From positions 17,944,566 through 18,008,565 of the forward strand of contig CM057169.1 of NCBI GenBank assembly GCA_029962745.1: 64,000 bases of DNA, given 5' to 3'. The position numbers and the translations under genes are program-made. Source of the DNA: Echinometra lucunter. Its lineage: Eukaryota; Echinodermata; Echinoidea; Camarodonta; Echinometridae. The notes under the pieces were generated by a model, which did no database searches, was not told where the DNA came from, and worked only from the letters and a program-made list of their open reading frames with translations. Positions 1 to 12,305 of this stretch are shown here, in pieces (positions within the stretch are counted from its first letter, which is position 1; each line of letters opens with the position of its first letter).

Positions 1-110
1 AGGGGGAGAAGGGAGGGGTGGAAGGGAGGGGGGAAAGGGAGGGGGAGAAGGGAGGGGAGAAGGAAGGGGGAGAAGGGAGGGGGAGAAGTCCGAGAAGGGA
101 GGGGGGGAAA
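1..110. repeat. G-rich minisatellite
   Basis: Degenerate tandem copies of a GGGAGGGGGAGAA-like unit. The many runs of three to five G on one strand could form G-quadruplexes. No gene is visible here, and the window edge cuts the array. Confidence 0.8.
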
Positions 111-663
111 AGAAAGGAAAGAGGCAACAGAGACAGATAAAAATTGCAGGAGGGCAAAAGACAAATAACAAAGAGATAGACCTGATGAGTGAGAAATGGT
201 TACATCCAAGAGAGAAAGGGAAAGAGAGAGAGTGCAAGGGAAAAAAATATGGCCTAAAGCCATAGAGAGTTGAATGTAGAAAGTTAAAACCACACATCTA
301 TCTCAAAAAGTATGAATGGTCACAAATGGAAACTTCCCGTCGCATGCATCTTTTCTCATATCCAACACAAATAGAGAACAAACAATATCAGGTGAGGCAC
401 ACATCTCTAACAAGTTCGAGGCCCAAGGGGGATGCTAAAAGGAGCTGCATTTGACGTCATTTTCTTTTTTTTCTTTCACGAACAACGCACACGAGGGATG
501 CAGCGTGGCAGTTAAAGAGCCTTTTTTTTTCTCCTCATTTCCTTGCCAATTCAGCAATTATCTAGGACTTTGCAATGAGCAGCGGCAAGGGTAAAGGGAA
601 AATGGGTGACCGAATACTCTGACGTACATCCACGTGCCATTAAGAAACTTGCTTTCAATCTCT

Positions 664-871
664 AATTCTTTCTCTCTATATATATCTCTGTATCTATATC
701 TTTCTCTCACACTCCCTATTTCTCTCTTTTCTTTCTTTCTCTCTCGCTCTCTCTCTTTCTCTCTTAGAGTACCACTGAGAAATACACTTTTGACCTTCAT
801 GTCTCTCTCTTCTCGATGCTCCACAATGACATTCAGAAACATGCTTTCGATCTCAATCTTTTCTCCTTGCA

Positions 872-907
<36 letters not shown>

Positions 908-947
908 CCCTTATCTGTCTCTTTTAATCTCTGCCTCTATCTATCTA

Positions 948-981
<34 letters not shown>

Positions 982-1040
982 ACCCACACACAAAGACATA
1001 CATGCACTTCTTACCTCTATCTCTCTCTCTTTCTTACATC
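664..1040. repeat. CT-rich microsatellite tract
   Basis: Interrupted (CT)n and (TCTATC)n simple sequence. A second pure (CT)n run lies at about 1309-1352. Open frames across it consist only of Ser/Leu or Arg/Glu repeats and are not genes. Confidence 0.85.
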
Positions 1041-1308
1041 ACACTGGCCTGGTTTGAAATTTCTGGATGACTTGAGCCAAATAAGACTTAACACTAGAAC
1101 TATCAACATTATTTCTACCCACCATACAAACCTATGCCGCTCCCTCTTTTCATCTACTGAGAGCTTTTTATATTCTTTTTTCTCTAATTTTTCTTCTTCT
1201 TCAACCTCCCTTTACATGTATTTTGTTCTGACTTCTTCATTTTAACTATCCTTAAAATACCAATGGATTCATCCATGACATATTAAGCAACATATTCTAT
1301 TTTACACA

Positions 1309-1358
<50 letters not shown>

Positions 1359-1800
1359 ACTGTAATTTTGTATTTTTGTATAATTTCTTTTTGACAAATT
1401 GCATTCAAAATGTCCAGGTGGTCAAATGTAAAGAAGATTTGACAATCCCAAGCAATACAGTATATCTAACCAGGCTAACCTCAACCTACATCATGGCTTT
1501 AAAGCTAATTGAAAAAAAAAAAAATCCCCACTGAAGTGGTCTTCAATCATCTATGCATTAAGAAAGGCACTTTTTCAATGACCCTGACCAAGAACATATA
1601 TCATCTTTACAATTGACAATTTACAAAATTTTATAGAATTCTGTGATATTTGTACAATATTCCTTTTTACTGGTTCTGTTAAAATAAAGAAATAGAAGGA
1701 AATAAATATAACATGATAATTTGTATCACGGAATGAAAAAGAAGGGTTAGAAAAAAGTGCGAGTTGATAAATACTTTGGACGAGAAATTAATTTGCTTAC

Positions 1801-1874
1801 CTAACAGCTAGTTTGGTGATAGAAGATGATCCATTCAATAGTTCACTGGTCCTTATCTCAACATGAACCTTCCC
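1801..1874 (-). CDS. RASA3: RASA2/3-like Ras GAP, exon 4 (end of first C2 domain)
   Basis: A 74-bp minus-strand exon between an acceptor (tttcag, AG at 1875-1876) and a donor (GTAAG at 1796-1800). Its frame continues phase 0 from the exon at 4537-4738 and begins GKVHVEIRTSELL, matching the GKVHLE stretch that closes C2A in GAP1-family proteins. It ends in phase 2 after LAV, with an Arg codon split. The next exons, C2B and then the RasGAP catalytic domain, should lie beyond the left edge. Recognition rests on family memory of RASA3/RASA2. The exact paralogue is uncertain. Confidence 0.85.
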
Positions 1875-2706
1875 CTGAAAGATTAAGAATATTATAATCA
1901 AACAATAATGTGAAGTTGCAAGAAAAAAAAAATATCTGTACATCGAATTATAGCAATCAAATACCTATTCAACTAAAGAGATGAATTCATTTCAAACTGA
2001 TGGACCGTAGAGATGTACAGTGTACATATTGGGAAATTTCATGCAAATATCATCTCTTCAGAGCCAGAAGGGCAGTAACATATATCATTTCATATAGATT
2101 TAATGCCCCTATGGCACCAACCAGACAAATATTTCCTCTATTCCTCTCTTTGAACTGTGGCCCTTTTGTACCACATGTTTGTGTAATTTTTGTGTGTGTG
2201 TGTGTCTTTTGTAAAGACACTTAGTGAAAACTGCACATCTTCTCTCCCTCTTTTCCGTTTAAATAATTCGCCAAGCCGATGTTCTTAATAGTATGATTTC
2301 ACGTCCTACATTCTTTGAAAGATAATTCATACCATAGTTTTTTTTTATTTGTGTGTATTAGTAATACATGTACCTTTAATCATACACAAAGCATGAAAGT
2401 GAGAAAAGTTCATTTACAATAAAGAGAGTTTTGTTTTCAATGCACAAAAACCACATGCTGGTTGGACTTCTATAAATCCATGAAGGCTCATTCAGATATA
2501 CAGCAGTAAATCACTTTAAAAACCAAGGAGGTATTTCACAAAGCTGTGTGTAAAGTTACACGTGACTTTAAGAATGAGTGAACTATGAACGCCTATGGAA
2601 TGCCTTAAGGTTTTTTGTCTTGTTTTGACAAAGTGGGACATTCACTGTATTTCACATAATCACAATTAAATTGTCGGCAAAAATATACTTTGCTTTAAGC
2701 ATGGTT

Positions 2707-2910
2707 CTCACCAGGGCTTTTACACGTGGCAGGGCCACCATGTGTAAATTTAAAAAACACTTTTGCCACCACGGGTAAATTTAGAAGGGGAAATGCCACC
2801 ATGCGTAAATTAAAGCATGAAAGTGTATAATGCCACTTTTTGTATGCACGAAAAGTACCCAACCAAAACGAAGCCAGGTATTCCATTACGTTTCCACCAC
2901 ACGTAAATAA
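2707..2910. repeat. Short degenerate repeat, GCCACCAYGNGTAAAT motif
   Basis: Four spaced copies of a GCCACCA-(T/C)G-(T/C/G)GTAAAT-like word, the last one diverged (CCACCACACGTAAAT). A similar context (ATGGTTCTCGCCAG and CCATGCGT) recurs at 14569-14665, so this is a dispersed repeat family rather than a functional site. Confidence 0.5.
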
Positions 2911-3009
2911 AATGAAATAAAATAAAATAAAATAAAATAAAAAACAGCCCTCTTATTTCATTGGTCTCTGGGACCAAAATTAATAAAATCGCAGTTTGTG
3001 TATTAATAC

Positions 3010-3150
3010 ACACTGTACTAACAGTTTTTCATTCCAAATTATGGTTGGTTTCAGGGTTTTTGAGTACAAATACAAGTACTCATACACATGTTTCATCTTA
3101 GTATGAGAATTTTTAAAATTGGCTGCTCACAAACTTGGCCAATGCCTTTA
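3010..3150 (+). repeat. Dispersed repeat, copy A
   Basis: This stretch is about 90% identical to 13363-13500 on the same strand. Both contain CATTCCAAATTATGGTTGG and end in GCCAATGCCTTTAA. It is an uncharacterised interspersed element. No ends or target duplication are clear. Confidence 0.7.
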
Positions 3151-4536
3151 AATGATTGGTAAGTGTCTGTGAGTGAAGTAAAAAAAGGTGCTACAAAGGT
3201 ATTCATTTACCCGAGTATTGCAAGATACTGAAATGTTTCATGAAGTATACTTTAATCAAAATAAAATACACACTTTTTTCACCAATTTATAGCTCCATAT
3301 GTGAACAACCCATAATGTAAACAAGGAAACTGTTGGTTAACGAGTGCCACCTATGAAGGGCAATCAACAATTATAGCTCATCTAAACAAATACCTTGGTT
3401 TTAATATTCAATTGATAGATAAACAGAATAAACATTATCAAAATCATTACCGATGAATGCATCTGCAATTTTCTGCCAGCCTGATTTTCTCGTAAATGAC
3501 CCATAATTGTATTTCCATTGTCAGAGGTGGTGGGAAGTACGATGTATATAAGGGCAATTCTCGAAAATTCAGTAGAGTAATAACTGCATGCAGTATGCAT
3601 GGAATTCATGACAACAATGCTGGCAGACGCTGGTTTGCACATGCACAAAGAGGTCTCGCGAAGAATGTGAATGTTGAAAAAAATAGAAAGTCCAAAAGTT
3701 TGCCAAACATGCGGGGGGGGGGTGGGGTCAAAAGTATCATCAATTGTTTGCTAGATGCTAGAAAAGTTGGCAAAAATTTTCAAACGTTTTTGAAATTCAA
3801 AAAAAAAATTTAAATTCCTGCCAAGCTTAAAATGAACAACTGATGACACTTCTGAATCCCTCATGTTTGGCATTATTTTTGGAGCCTGAAATGCTAAAGG
3901 TGGACTTTATTTTCACATTCGCATCCTTTGCAAATTGTATGTATGCCCATGAAAACTGGCCTTAAATTTTCGATACAAAATGCACAATGGAGAGTTTCTC
4001 ATCCAAATATTCTAAGAAAGTTGTAAACATCTGGAATGTTACGCGTGATAAAGGGACACTAATTTTTAAAAAATGAAAACAGTCTCTAAGAGACTATCAT
4101 TTTTTTCAAATCAAGGTTGAAAAATTGACCAACATGAGGGTAATTAGGTCATTGACCAAATTTACGCAATTCCTGCATTCTCATGATGAAGTTTTCCTGA
4201 GCAAATCCAAAGCATTTGGTCATTTCATGCCCCAATCGTAATCACATATATTGAATCGAGAGCACACAACGGATTGAATTACTCTTCTTGATATTTGGTC
4301 CAACCTATACAGAAGGGCTAACATCAAAAAGGATACTCAAATTGTTAATGAGGTCAGTAATTTCCAGGACACACCACACTGGATGTGCCTTACTAGAAAT
4401 TGAACAAACTCACTTGGGCTTGAGCTTTTACCGTAATCAGCCTAAATATTTGTACATGTATAGGACTCATGATTACCCTCATATTTTGTAATATCATACA
4501 ATATTTTGATATTTTTTACAGTGTTCTAAAACTCAC

Positions 4537-4738
4537 CTGAACTTCAGTGTCTTGGTCAACAGGGGTGAGTGGATACCACTGGTCCTTGCTTTGGCATTTA
4601 TGGAGCTCTCCCCGACGTAGTGCCACCTTGCCAATAGGGGAATCCGACCGCTTCAGCTTGTCCTTCTCGTAGATGTAGAAGGAGAGCATGCGAAATTGGA
4701 TGGGAATGTCGAACATGTACTCCTCCGCCCAGAACGGA
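4537..4738 (-). CDS. RASA3: RASA2/3-like Ras GAP, exon 3 (core of first C2 domain)
   Basis: A 202-bp exon. The acceptor is gacag (4739-4740) and the donor is the consensus CAG|GTGAGT (4531-4536). The first base completes a Cys codon begun in the 9556-9655 exon. The encoded segment includes PFWAEEYMFDIP, LSFYIYEKD and IGKVALRR, which is the strand pattern of the C2A domain of GAP1-family Ras GAPs, a membrane-binding module that recruits the GAP to phosphoinositide membranes. It ends at DTEVQ in phase 0. An exact family member cannot be fixed without an alignment. RASA3 or RASA2 fits better than RASA4/RASAL1. Confidence 0.92.
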
Positions 4739-4869
4739 CTGTCATACAAGGAAGATAAATGCAAAAAGCTGAAATTTAAATGAAGAAAAAGTTTTGCCAA
4801 TTGTCAGAATGATTAATCCAATGACAACTCTATTCTCATGTTTCCCACAGACTAATACTGGGACCACCT

Positions 4870-5022
4870 GGGCCCTAGCTGTTTCATAAAACTTGTTATC
4901 AGTTAACAACTGCCACATTTCTATGACAAATCTGCTCTCAGCCAATCAGATGCAAGGATTTCAATAGCTTAGAACAGTTATTGCAACTTGCCATTGATAA
5001 AAAGTTTTATGAAAAGGAGCCC
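4870..5022. repeat. MITE, GGCCC...GGGCCC family, copy 1
   Basis: Inverted-repeat element with arms reading CTGTTTCATAAAACTTGTTATC and the reverse near 5000-5022. The core includes CCAATCAGATGCAAGGATTTCA. Related copies lie at 9355-9500 and 34267-34408, with a diverged copy at 37193-37337. Confidence 0.75.
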
Positions 5023-5689
5023 TGGTTCCAGTAGGCAATGGGATCAATCTTTTGGTGTGACATCAATTTACATTGCCACTCTCCACTCGGGTGAAGTAAT
5101 ATAAGCATCATGAAGACGGAAATTCCGTGAGTTCTTGAGAGAGCTCTGCAACCGGGCAGATGGTGGACTTTAGCTGGGTTAATGTTAGTATTCAGTGCTT
5201 TGTATCCAAATCCAACACCGTTACAATATTCCATAGTATTTTACATTTTCAAAGGCTTGTTTTCATCATCAGCTTTTTTGATGAAAGCCTGATCAATCGT
5301 TTGTCTTTAAAGTCTAATACACGGACCATAACATTTTAAATCTATTGCATCAGTGATTTACATCAGATATTCATTTTTCTTAATGGTGCTTATGTACAAA
5401 TCCAAGGAAGTCCTAACAAAGTTTTAAAACTACTGCTTCAAATTTAGTAAAAGAAAAACTCATACATGTACGTGATCTTTAGATTTCCTGGATTCATGCA
5501 ATATCAGATAATTAATGACCTAATTCAATTATCGATTTGCATGCAACGTATACAAAATTATTCACATTAACTTGGTATTTGCATAGGATCACCACTCCTC
5601 AGCCTATATTAGAAAGTCTGAACTGGCTTATATTTCCTTAAATGTAATTATTGCCAATTTACTGCAGCCCATGCATAATAAGGATGCAC

Positions 5690-6110
5690 ACCTGGGCCCC
5701 AGAGAGCCTCAGCGCTCTCTCCCAAGATGAGCCTCCCCCGTTTAGACTACCTAAATTCATTGTATCACTCCATGAAATCTGTAAAAGATATGAGGTGACA
5801 TTTCCCTGCAACAAATCCCCCGCAACATATTTAGTGTTCAGATATGGCACAACTTATGTCTATGAACGTGCATTAACACGTCACCTCTCAAGAGAGAACT
5901 TTGTCAAAATTTGTGCAGACAAACTCATGACATCATATTTTGCACTAACTTTTTTAGGAATTTGATTGGTCGGCAGTTTTTTGCAGCCAGGCAGCAAAAA
6001 AAAAATATGTCCTGCCTCGGCGACATTGTTTTTTCTCGCCTCATACCCCACTGACTTGTACATTAAAATGTTGCAGGATTTGCTGTGGCCTTGCGGGCAC
6101 ATCTCACCTC
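5690..6110. repeat. Degenerate MITE related to 33088-33452
   Basis: Shares with 33088-33452 an internal stretch including GCATTAACRCRTCA, AGAGAGAACTTTGTCAAAA, GCCAGGCAGCAAAAAAA and TGTCCTGCCTCGGCGACA. The ends are worn, so the limits are approximate. Confidence 0.6.
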
Positions 6111-6795
6111 ACACCTGAACACCCCATAAAGCTATATGATAAGTAATTGAAAGTTATATAAAGTATGACGAAAGGCACGTTTAAGCATCATTTCAAATCA
6201 AAACGCAATAAGAACCAGCATTATCTTGTAGTCTGAACTTCACATCGGACACAAAATAATATGACTTGGTGAGACTTATCTGTATACATCCTGATAACGA
6301 CCAATAAGCTGTATCTTTGTATGATGTACCAGTGCTGCCCTTGGCAAAACCTGATATCAAACCTACGGCGACAGTTGAACTCCCTCAAACCAGTATCCTT
6401 ATATGTTGCCTTTTTTAAACAATTTATTTTTACAAATGTAAAATGCTGCCATATACGTTTCTTTATACGAGTTTTGTATTGTTTTAACAGTCTGAACAGG
6501 CTACCTACAATGTAGCTTCAATGAGTGTTGACCGGTGCGGAGGTACTGACGCACGAAACGATACAGATCAATTAGATTTGCAGCAACGTTGTTGACTTAA
6601 TTGGTCAGTTACGGCTACGTGGATGCAGGCACATGGGACTGTACTGAGCTCACTAGCAAAGCTATTTCTGGTATCACTCCCTTTTAAGGGTACGAGGTTG
6701 GGAATGAAACTACGTGTACAGTAACCGTGTTATAATACATATACTGTAGTTGGTTGCTTTGGGTAAAGTCTGGGGTTTCTACAGATACATAAAAC

Positions 6796-7010
6796 ATACA
6801 ATCAATCTTACAATTGATATCAATCGTAGGTCTATGGCAAACCATGTACTAAAGAGATACAATTGATTGTAAGATTGATTGTATCTCTTTATGTTACACC
6901 CCCCTCAGGGGCCTGTAACATAAAGAGATACAATCAATCTTACGATCAATTGTAACTCTTTAGTACATGGTTTGCCAAAGACTTACGATTGATATCAATC
7001 GTAAGAATGA
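6796..7010. repeat. Nested palindromic MITE
   Basis: Left arm (6807-6895) and right arm (6914-7004) are reverse complements around a GTTACA-CCCCCCTCAGGGGCC-TGTAAC centre. Each arm contains smaller dyads such as GATTGATATCAATC and ACAATTGATTGT. A poly-T run follows. It encodes no protein. Confidence 0.75.
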
Positions 7011-7222
7011 TTTTTTTTTTTTTTTTTAATGTTACAGGGCCCAGATGTGATGGAGTAGCGACCCTAAAAATTCACCAATGGAAAAACCAGACTCAATTTT
7101 GAACCAGAATCTGTAGAAAAACATAAGAGGAAAAATTGACTAATTTACAATTAAATCACTTTTATTAGCATCTTTTTCTACCAAACATGTGTATGTATTT
7201 AAAATATATTCTAGAATCAATT

Positions 7223-7722
7223 NNNNNNNNNNNNNNNNNNNNNNNNNNNNNNNNNNNNNNNNNNNNNNNNNNNNNNNNNNNNNNNNNNNNNNNNNNNNNN
7301 NNNNNNNNNNNNNNNNNNNNNNNNNNNNNNNNNNNNNNNNNNNNNNNNNNNNNNNNNNNNNNNNNNNNNNNNNNNNNNNNNNNNNNNNNNNNNNNNNNNN
7401 NNNNNNNNNNNNNNNNNNNNNNNNNNNNNNNNNNNNNNNNNNNNNNNNNNNNNNNNNNNNNNNNNNNNNNNNNNNNNNNNNNNNNNNNNNNNNNNNNNNN
7501 NNNNNNNNNNNNNNNNNNNNNNNNNNNNNNNNNNNNNNNNNNNNNNNNNNNNNNNNNNNNNNNNNNNNNNNNNNNNNNNNNNNNNNNNNNNNNNNNNNNN
7601 NNNNNNNNNNNNNNNNNNNNNNNNNNNNNNNNNNNNNNNNNNNNNNNNNNNNNNNNNNNNNNNNNNNNNNNNNNNNNNNNNNNNNNNNNNNNNNNNNNNN
7701 NNNNNNNNNNNNNNNNNNNNNN
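7223..7722. other. Assembly gap (500 N)
   Basis: Exactly 500 unknown bases, so this is a fixed-size placeholder rather than a measured distance. Open frames drawn across it are meaningless. Confidence 0.99.
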
Positions 7723-8691
7723 CCTTCTTCTTATCAAAGAAAAATGATAGCTCATGAACAAATATCTTTGATACAGAAGACTTTTTTCCTTTCATACCTC
7801 ACAGTATCGTGCTTTTCTTCCACAGTATCAACCATTAATTCATATTTTTCCAAGTGCTTAGTGTAAAGTTTGCATTCTATTAAGCTTTTCTTCAGGTCCA
7901 CTTTCGGCCCACTTCATTAGATACATTGTGAGAGGCAAAGATGACCCATATTTTTCTTGAACACTTATTTGCACCTTGTTTTGCAATAACTTTACCAACA
8001 GGTTCAACGTATTCAATTCACGAATCAGAACAAGATGAAAACACTTTCATCACCCAAAAACGAAAACAGGGAGGAGAAAAGAGAGAGAGAGAGAGATAGA
8101 CAGATAGACGGAGCAAGAGAGAAAGAAGAGTGAGATTAAGAAACAATAAAAAAAGAGAAACTAAAAAAGAAGGTCATGTTTCAAAAACCTTGTTCTTGCT
8201 GAGTTCGATTATGACGAGGTCACACTTGATATAAACCAAGAATTTTGAAATATGACACCTCTAGATACTTTGTCAGAATCACTTGAAAAGGTAAAACAAA
8301 CCAAAACAAAAACCAAAACCAAACACAAACACCCAAAAAGCGTGCCTTCATGCCCGTCTCCGGTTACATCTTTTCAGCTCAAAAACATCCGGAATACTGT
8401 CAACAAAAGTGGTTTAGGGTGAATGTTTGGAGACGTCTCTCTCAGATTCCACTTCAGATAAAACACACTTCAGATAAAACAAAGGCATTGGTAAAAGTCA
8501 AAGAACATATAGAATTCCTCTATTTTTTTCTCTCTCTCCGAAAATAGAATACTATCCAAACACATCTCATGTTTAGCAATGTCTGGATTTTGAAAATATG
8601 TTACATGTAATGTAAGTGTGAAACTTCAGCTATTTTGCTTTTCAACCCATTCGTGAGTGTCCACATTGTGTGGTTTGGCCCAATAACTTTT

Positions 8692-9041
8692 CCCTACGTT
8701 CACACTATTCTCTGAGGGGAGGAGAATTCCCCGCCCCTCGGAGAATTCCCCTCCAATTTGATAACATGAATGGTCACGGAGAACTCTCTCCCCTCTCCCT
8801 CGACAGTTGAGGGATTCGGGGACAAAATCATGCCTTAGGGCGTAATTGATAGCGCACAGCTGTTTTCATGGAATGTGCGCATGCGCGAAATGTGGTGGCC
8901 CGGCCTAGCCGTACACAATCTGCAACAACTTGTCTCCACGGCTCGGAGAGACAGTCCTTACAAGTGTGAACGGTCGGTCGTAAAAAAGATAAGATCTCTG
9001 GAGACTGTCTCCTCCCCTCGGATAATAGTGTGAACGTAGGG
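8692..9041. repeat. Palindromic MITE, CCCTACGTTCACACTATT ends
   Basis: The terminal inverted repeats begin CCCTACGTTCACACTATT on the left and end AATAGTGTGAACGTAGGG on the right, followed inward by GAGGGGAGGAGA-like sequence. There is no coding capacity. The interior is GC-richer than its surroundings. Confidence 0.75.
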
Positions 9042-9354
9042 TTTGATGCAGGGCCCTAAAAAAACATACCAAACTTAGGTGTAAACAGAAAGAAAATAAA
9101 ATTCTACACATACTGTGCCCATTTTTGTAGTGTTAGTATTTGTGCAGGGAGGGGGTAGTTTGCCCCCTTCGACGTTTCTTTGTCATCATTCCATGTCTGC
9201 TCCTTCTCTTCATACACTCTCTCACCCTTTTCTCCTCATGTTCAAGATTTCTCTCTTTTGGGAGGGGGGGGGGGTTTGAGGGGGTGACTGCCCCTACCAC
9301 CCACTCTGGAAACATGGGTGTTGCAACCCTGATCTTTGATGACATAAAGGCCAC

Positions 9355-9500
9355 GGCCCCATTTCATAAAACTTGCTATCAGTAAAAAGTGTAACTTTTC
9401 TATGACAAATTTGCTCTCGGCCAATCGGATGCTAGGATTTCAGTAGCTTATAACAGTTATTGCAACTGTTATTGATAACAAGGTTTATGAAACGGGGCCC
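9355..9500. repeat. MITE, GGCCC...GGGCCC family, copy 2
   Basis: Ends GGCCCCATTTCATAAAACTT and TTTATGAAACGGGGCCC. It has the same CCAATCRGATGCWAGGATTTCA core as copy 1. It sits 55 bp from the RASA-like exon 2. Confidence 0.78.
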
Positions 9501-9555
9501 AGAGCAATTGCTGCCAGAGGATATGTCAGTCCACCATCATTCTGGTTTGACTTAC

Positions 9556-9655
9556 CATTGTGTCTTTTCTCTTACGGCAGTCCTATAAACTTCTTCTTGG
9601 TCCAATTTGACAGTGCAGTAGCAATCACGTGTAGAACTTAAGTTTTTAGCTTCAC
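9556..9655 (-). CDS. RASA3: RASA2/3-like Ras GAP, exon 2 (start of first C2 domain)
   Basis: A 100-bp exon with acceptor catag (AG at 9656-9657) and donor GTAAG (9551-9555). It begins in phase 1, completing a Gly codon with exon 1, and reads [20 protein letters not shown] then [12 protein letters not shown]. This is the hallmark GEAKNL...RDCYC start of C2A in GAP1-family proteins. The loop between GEAKNL and RDCYC is shorter than I recall for vertebrate RASA3. The last two bases join the next exon to make Cys. The phases of exons 1-2-3-4 all agree, which makes the chain of four exons secure. Confidence 0.92.
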
Positions 9656-12070
9656 CTATGAATTGAAATTTAAAAGAAAAGTGAAAAACATTAACTTACA
9701 TGTAGAAACCTAATAAATTTCCTGTAAACTGGAAAGGTGGTACAGAATTCACAGATACACAGGAAATATTCTGTTTTCTGACAGAAAAAGAAAGAGAAAA
9801 ACAATGAAATAGGATTTAAATGTATGGCATTAAAATGCATCATTCACAGGAACATCGTCAACATAGAGATAATGAAGGAAAAATACTACGTCAATGAACA
9901 TAGTATACAAACTTGAATTAATTTAAACCACTTCGCCCAACATCCCAGGACATGTAAAATTCCAGATAGGCAAGTGAATTTAGATATACATGTATACACC
10001 TGTAGTTATACATGTATACTAACTGCCTGACTTGTCTGAGAATTCAAAATCAACCTTAATGTACATACACTTTGTTGCCAAAGTCACCCTTTGATCAAAA
10101 CAGAGTAAATTGGCACTGGCCACCTACAAGTGGTTCACAAATTGGGTAATAACAGATTTTTATGACTTACATGTGATACAACCAATTTAGTGATATCCAG
10201 AATGTACGGAGGTTCAACTTGGACAGATAAACTTTGAGCCTCGGCAAATAATTAAATGATCCACTTGCCCAACAGGGCAAGTAAAAAAAAAAAAAAAACC
10301 CAAAAATGTAACAACATCCCTTCGATGATGTAAACTGTCACAAGGAGTACTGTAAATGCAGAAATATTCACGGTACATGAATTTTCACAGATTTCACTTT
10401 ATTTTCAGCAAGCGCGAATCCTAGAACTCGAGAAAATATTAGCACAATTTCTTATGCTTGTTTTGAAGTGACGCCGAATTGCGTTTCAGCTGATGAAATG
10501 CGTGTTTGAATCCACTTCAGTTTAGAGTACGTTTGTGTAGTTGCGTCTTCTGTATGCATTTGATTGACAGCATGTGTGTGAGATGATAAATGGAGCCGCG
10601 CTGATTATTCATGTTCAATGCGACCATTCTGAGTTATAACTAGGGCTGGAAAACGATTATCATGCATGGTAAAATGAGATAGAATAAAAATCTACTAGAA
10701 GTTCATGGCATTTTCCCTTTTTGTAATTACTCTAAATGGTGTAAAGGATATGCAATCAATAGACATATTTTCCTTCTTATTGGAAATTTGAAGAAAAAAA
10801 AAATCTATTCATTCGTGTGAAACTGAGAATGTAGCTCCCACTTATTTCCCAGGTGCTAGTATCAGGCAATACATTGTTATTTCACATTCAAGCATACCTT
10901 ATGAAAGGAGTGAAAAATCATGCCAGCTAAGTTCACACTACGTACATGTAACTTCATTGGAATATTTTTTAAGGAAAAGATGTGAGTAAACACACCACAA
11001 TGACCACATTCACAAAGTTCACATACATTCTAGTCCACATGAATTAACAGTATTTCTTTTCTTTCAGTACGAAAGATTTTTGGGGGGAGGGGGCATTTTG
11101 TATGTGTAAAGAGAGATTTTGTATAATAATTTTTTTAAAGTGTTTTACAAAGAATATTTCAAAGCTTTCCTGAGCTCTAGAATATCTCACACCAGAGTTT
11201 TCGAAATGTCTTCTTTCAATTTTCCAAACCTCTTACATGTCTAAGTTTTAACCTTCACTTCCTAATATTTCTGCTGCTTCTAGAAATGCTGACAGTGCCT
11301 GCAAAATGAATAAATCCAAAGGAATTTGAGGCAATTATATGCTCACTGGCAAAAATGATAAAAATAACATAATTTCACAAGAAAGATATATTCTAATGGT
11401 GTTAATTTTTCTAAAGGATTTGAAGATGCTGTTTGCATTAGCTCTAGAAAAAAATAATTTTTCTACAAAAAACAATGTTTGCAAATCTTCCAGAAATTTT
11501 GCTGAATAAGAACACACCCTACTGACTAGCATGATTACCTCTGATACACTAAGCCAAGACAATGGTAGATTTTATGAAGAGTTTGTTTAAATTCATCATC
11601 CACTTAATAACTGCAGCAATAGAATAGAAACCAATACTGTAAACGTGCAATATTTTACGGTGTGGAAATTTTCAAACATTTTGTGGCATGATATTAGCAC
11701 AAATATAGACCCATGCGAAATATTTTGTTCACTTGGAAGTGAACACAATTATCCTAACTGTCCGCGAAAATTTAAAGCTCGATTGTGTTTGACTTGGATG
11801 AGCATGAAAAATTAGTCACCGAAAATTTCCTTTTACAGTATACCATCCACTGCAATACCGGTACTGGTCTAGAAAATAATATTCACAAAGAAAATATTCC
11901 AGAGGTTAAAGCAAATGAGAAAAAACTTTATTGGCCAGTGTATTAACCTCTGATACACTAAGACATAGGTACATGTACAGTGTAGGTCTTCCAATGAGGA
12001 GTTTAATTAGAATCATCCACTGATTAGATGAAGTTGTACATGTAGGTGCATCCTCATTAGCTTGAGTTAT

Positions 12071-12305
12071 AAAGGCCCTGTCCCATACTACTGTTTAATG
12101 ATTCCGTCTGCCTCGGTCTAAATATTTATGTTAGACAGTGTCAGACGGAGGCAAATTCAAAAAATTGTGGCCATGAACTAGCGCCGTCTGCCAACGTCTA
12201 GATACGTCTGTAAACCAGCTGAAGAATGAATTTTAAAAGTCCAATAAACGTACGCGTTCGTTTCTCAGACGGAATCGTTTAACGGTAGCATGGGAAAGGG
12301 CCTTT
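12071..12305. repeat. MITE, AAAGGCCCTGTCCCAT ends
   Basis: Inverted ends AAAGGCCCTGTCCCATACTA and GCATGGGAAAGGGCCTTT, with a longer imperfect match through GTTTAATGATTCCGTCTG. It is 235 bp with no coding capacity. The CCGTCTG motif repeats internally. Confidence 0.72.

Larger units (their letters stand above)
1875..4536 (-). other. RASA-like intron 3
   Basis: About 2.7 kb with no coding signal. It contains a (GT)n run near 2191-2209, four degenerate copies of a GCCACCATGNGTAAAT motif (2707-2910), an AAAATn run near 2906-2943 and a dispersed repeat at 3010-3150. Nothing else is recognisable. Confidence 0.7.
4739..9555 (-). other. RASA-like intron 2
   Basis: Non-coding and rich in MITEs (4870-5022, 5690-6110, 6796-7010, 8692-9041, 9355-9500). 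It is interrupted by the 500-N gap at 7223-7722. Because exons on both sides of the gap join in frame, the scaffold orientation across the gap is supported. Other than these repeats I see no gene. Confidence 0.75.

Noticed and set aside
558..1070. Open frames rich in Ser/Leu or Arg/Glu
   Set aside because: They are translations of CT/GA microsatellites with no domain or splice context.
7165..7866. Long open frames crossing the N run
   Set aside because: They exist only because unknown bases contain no stops. The same holds for frames at 38156-38779.
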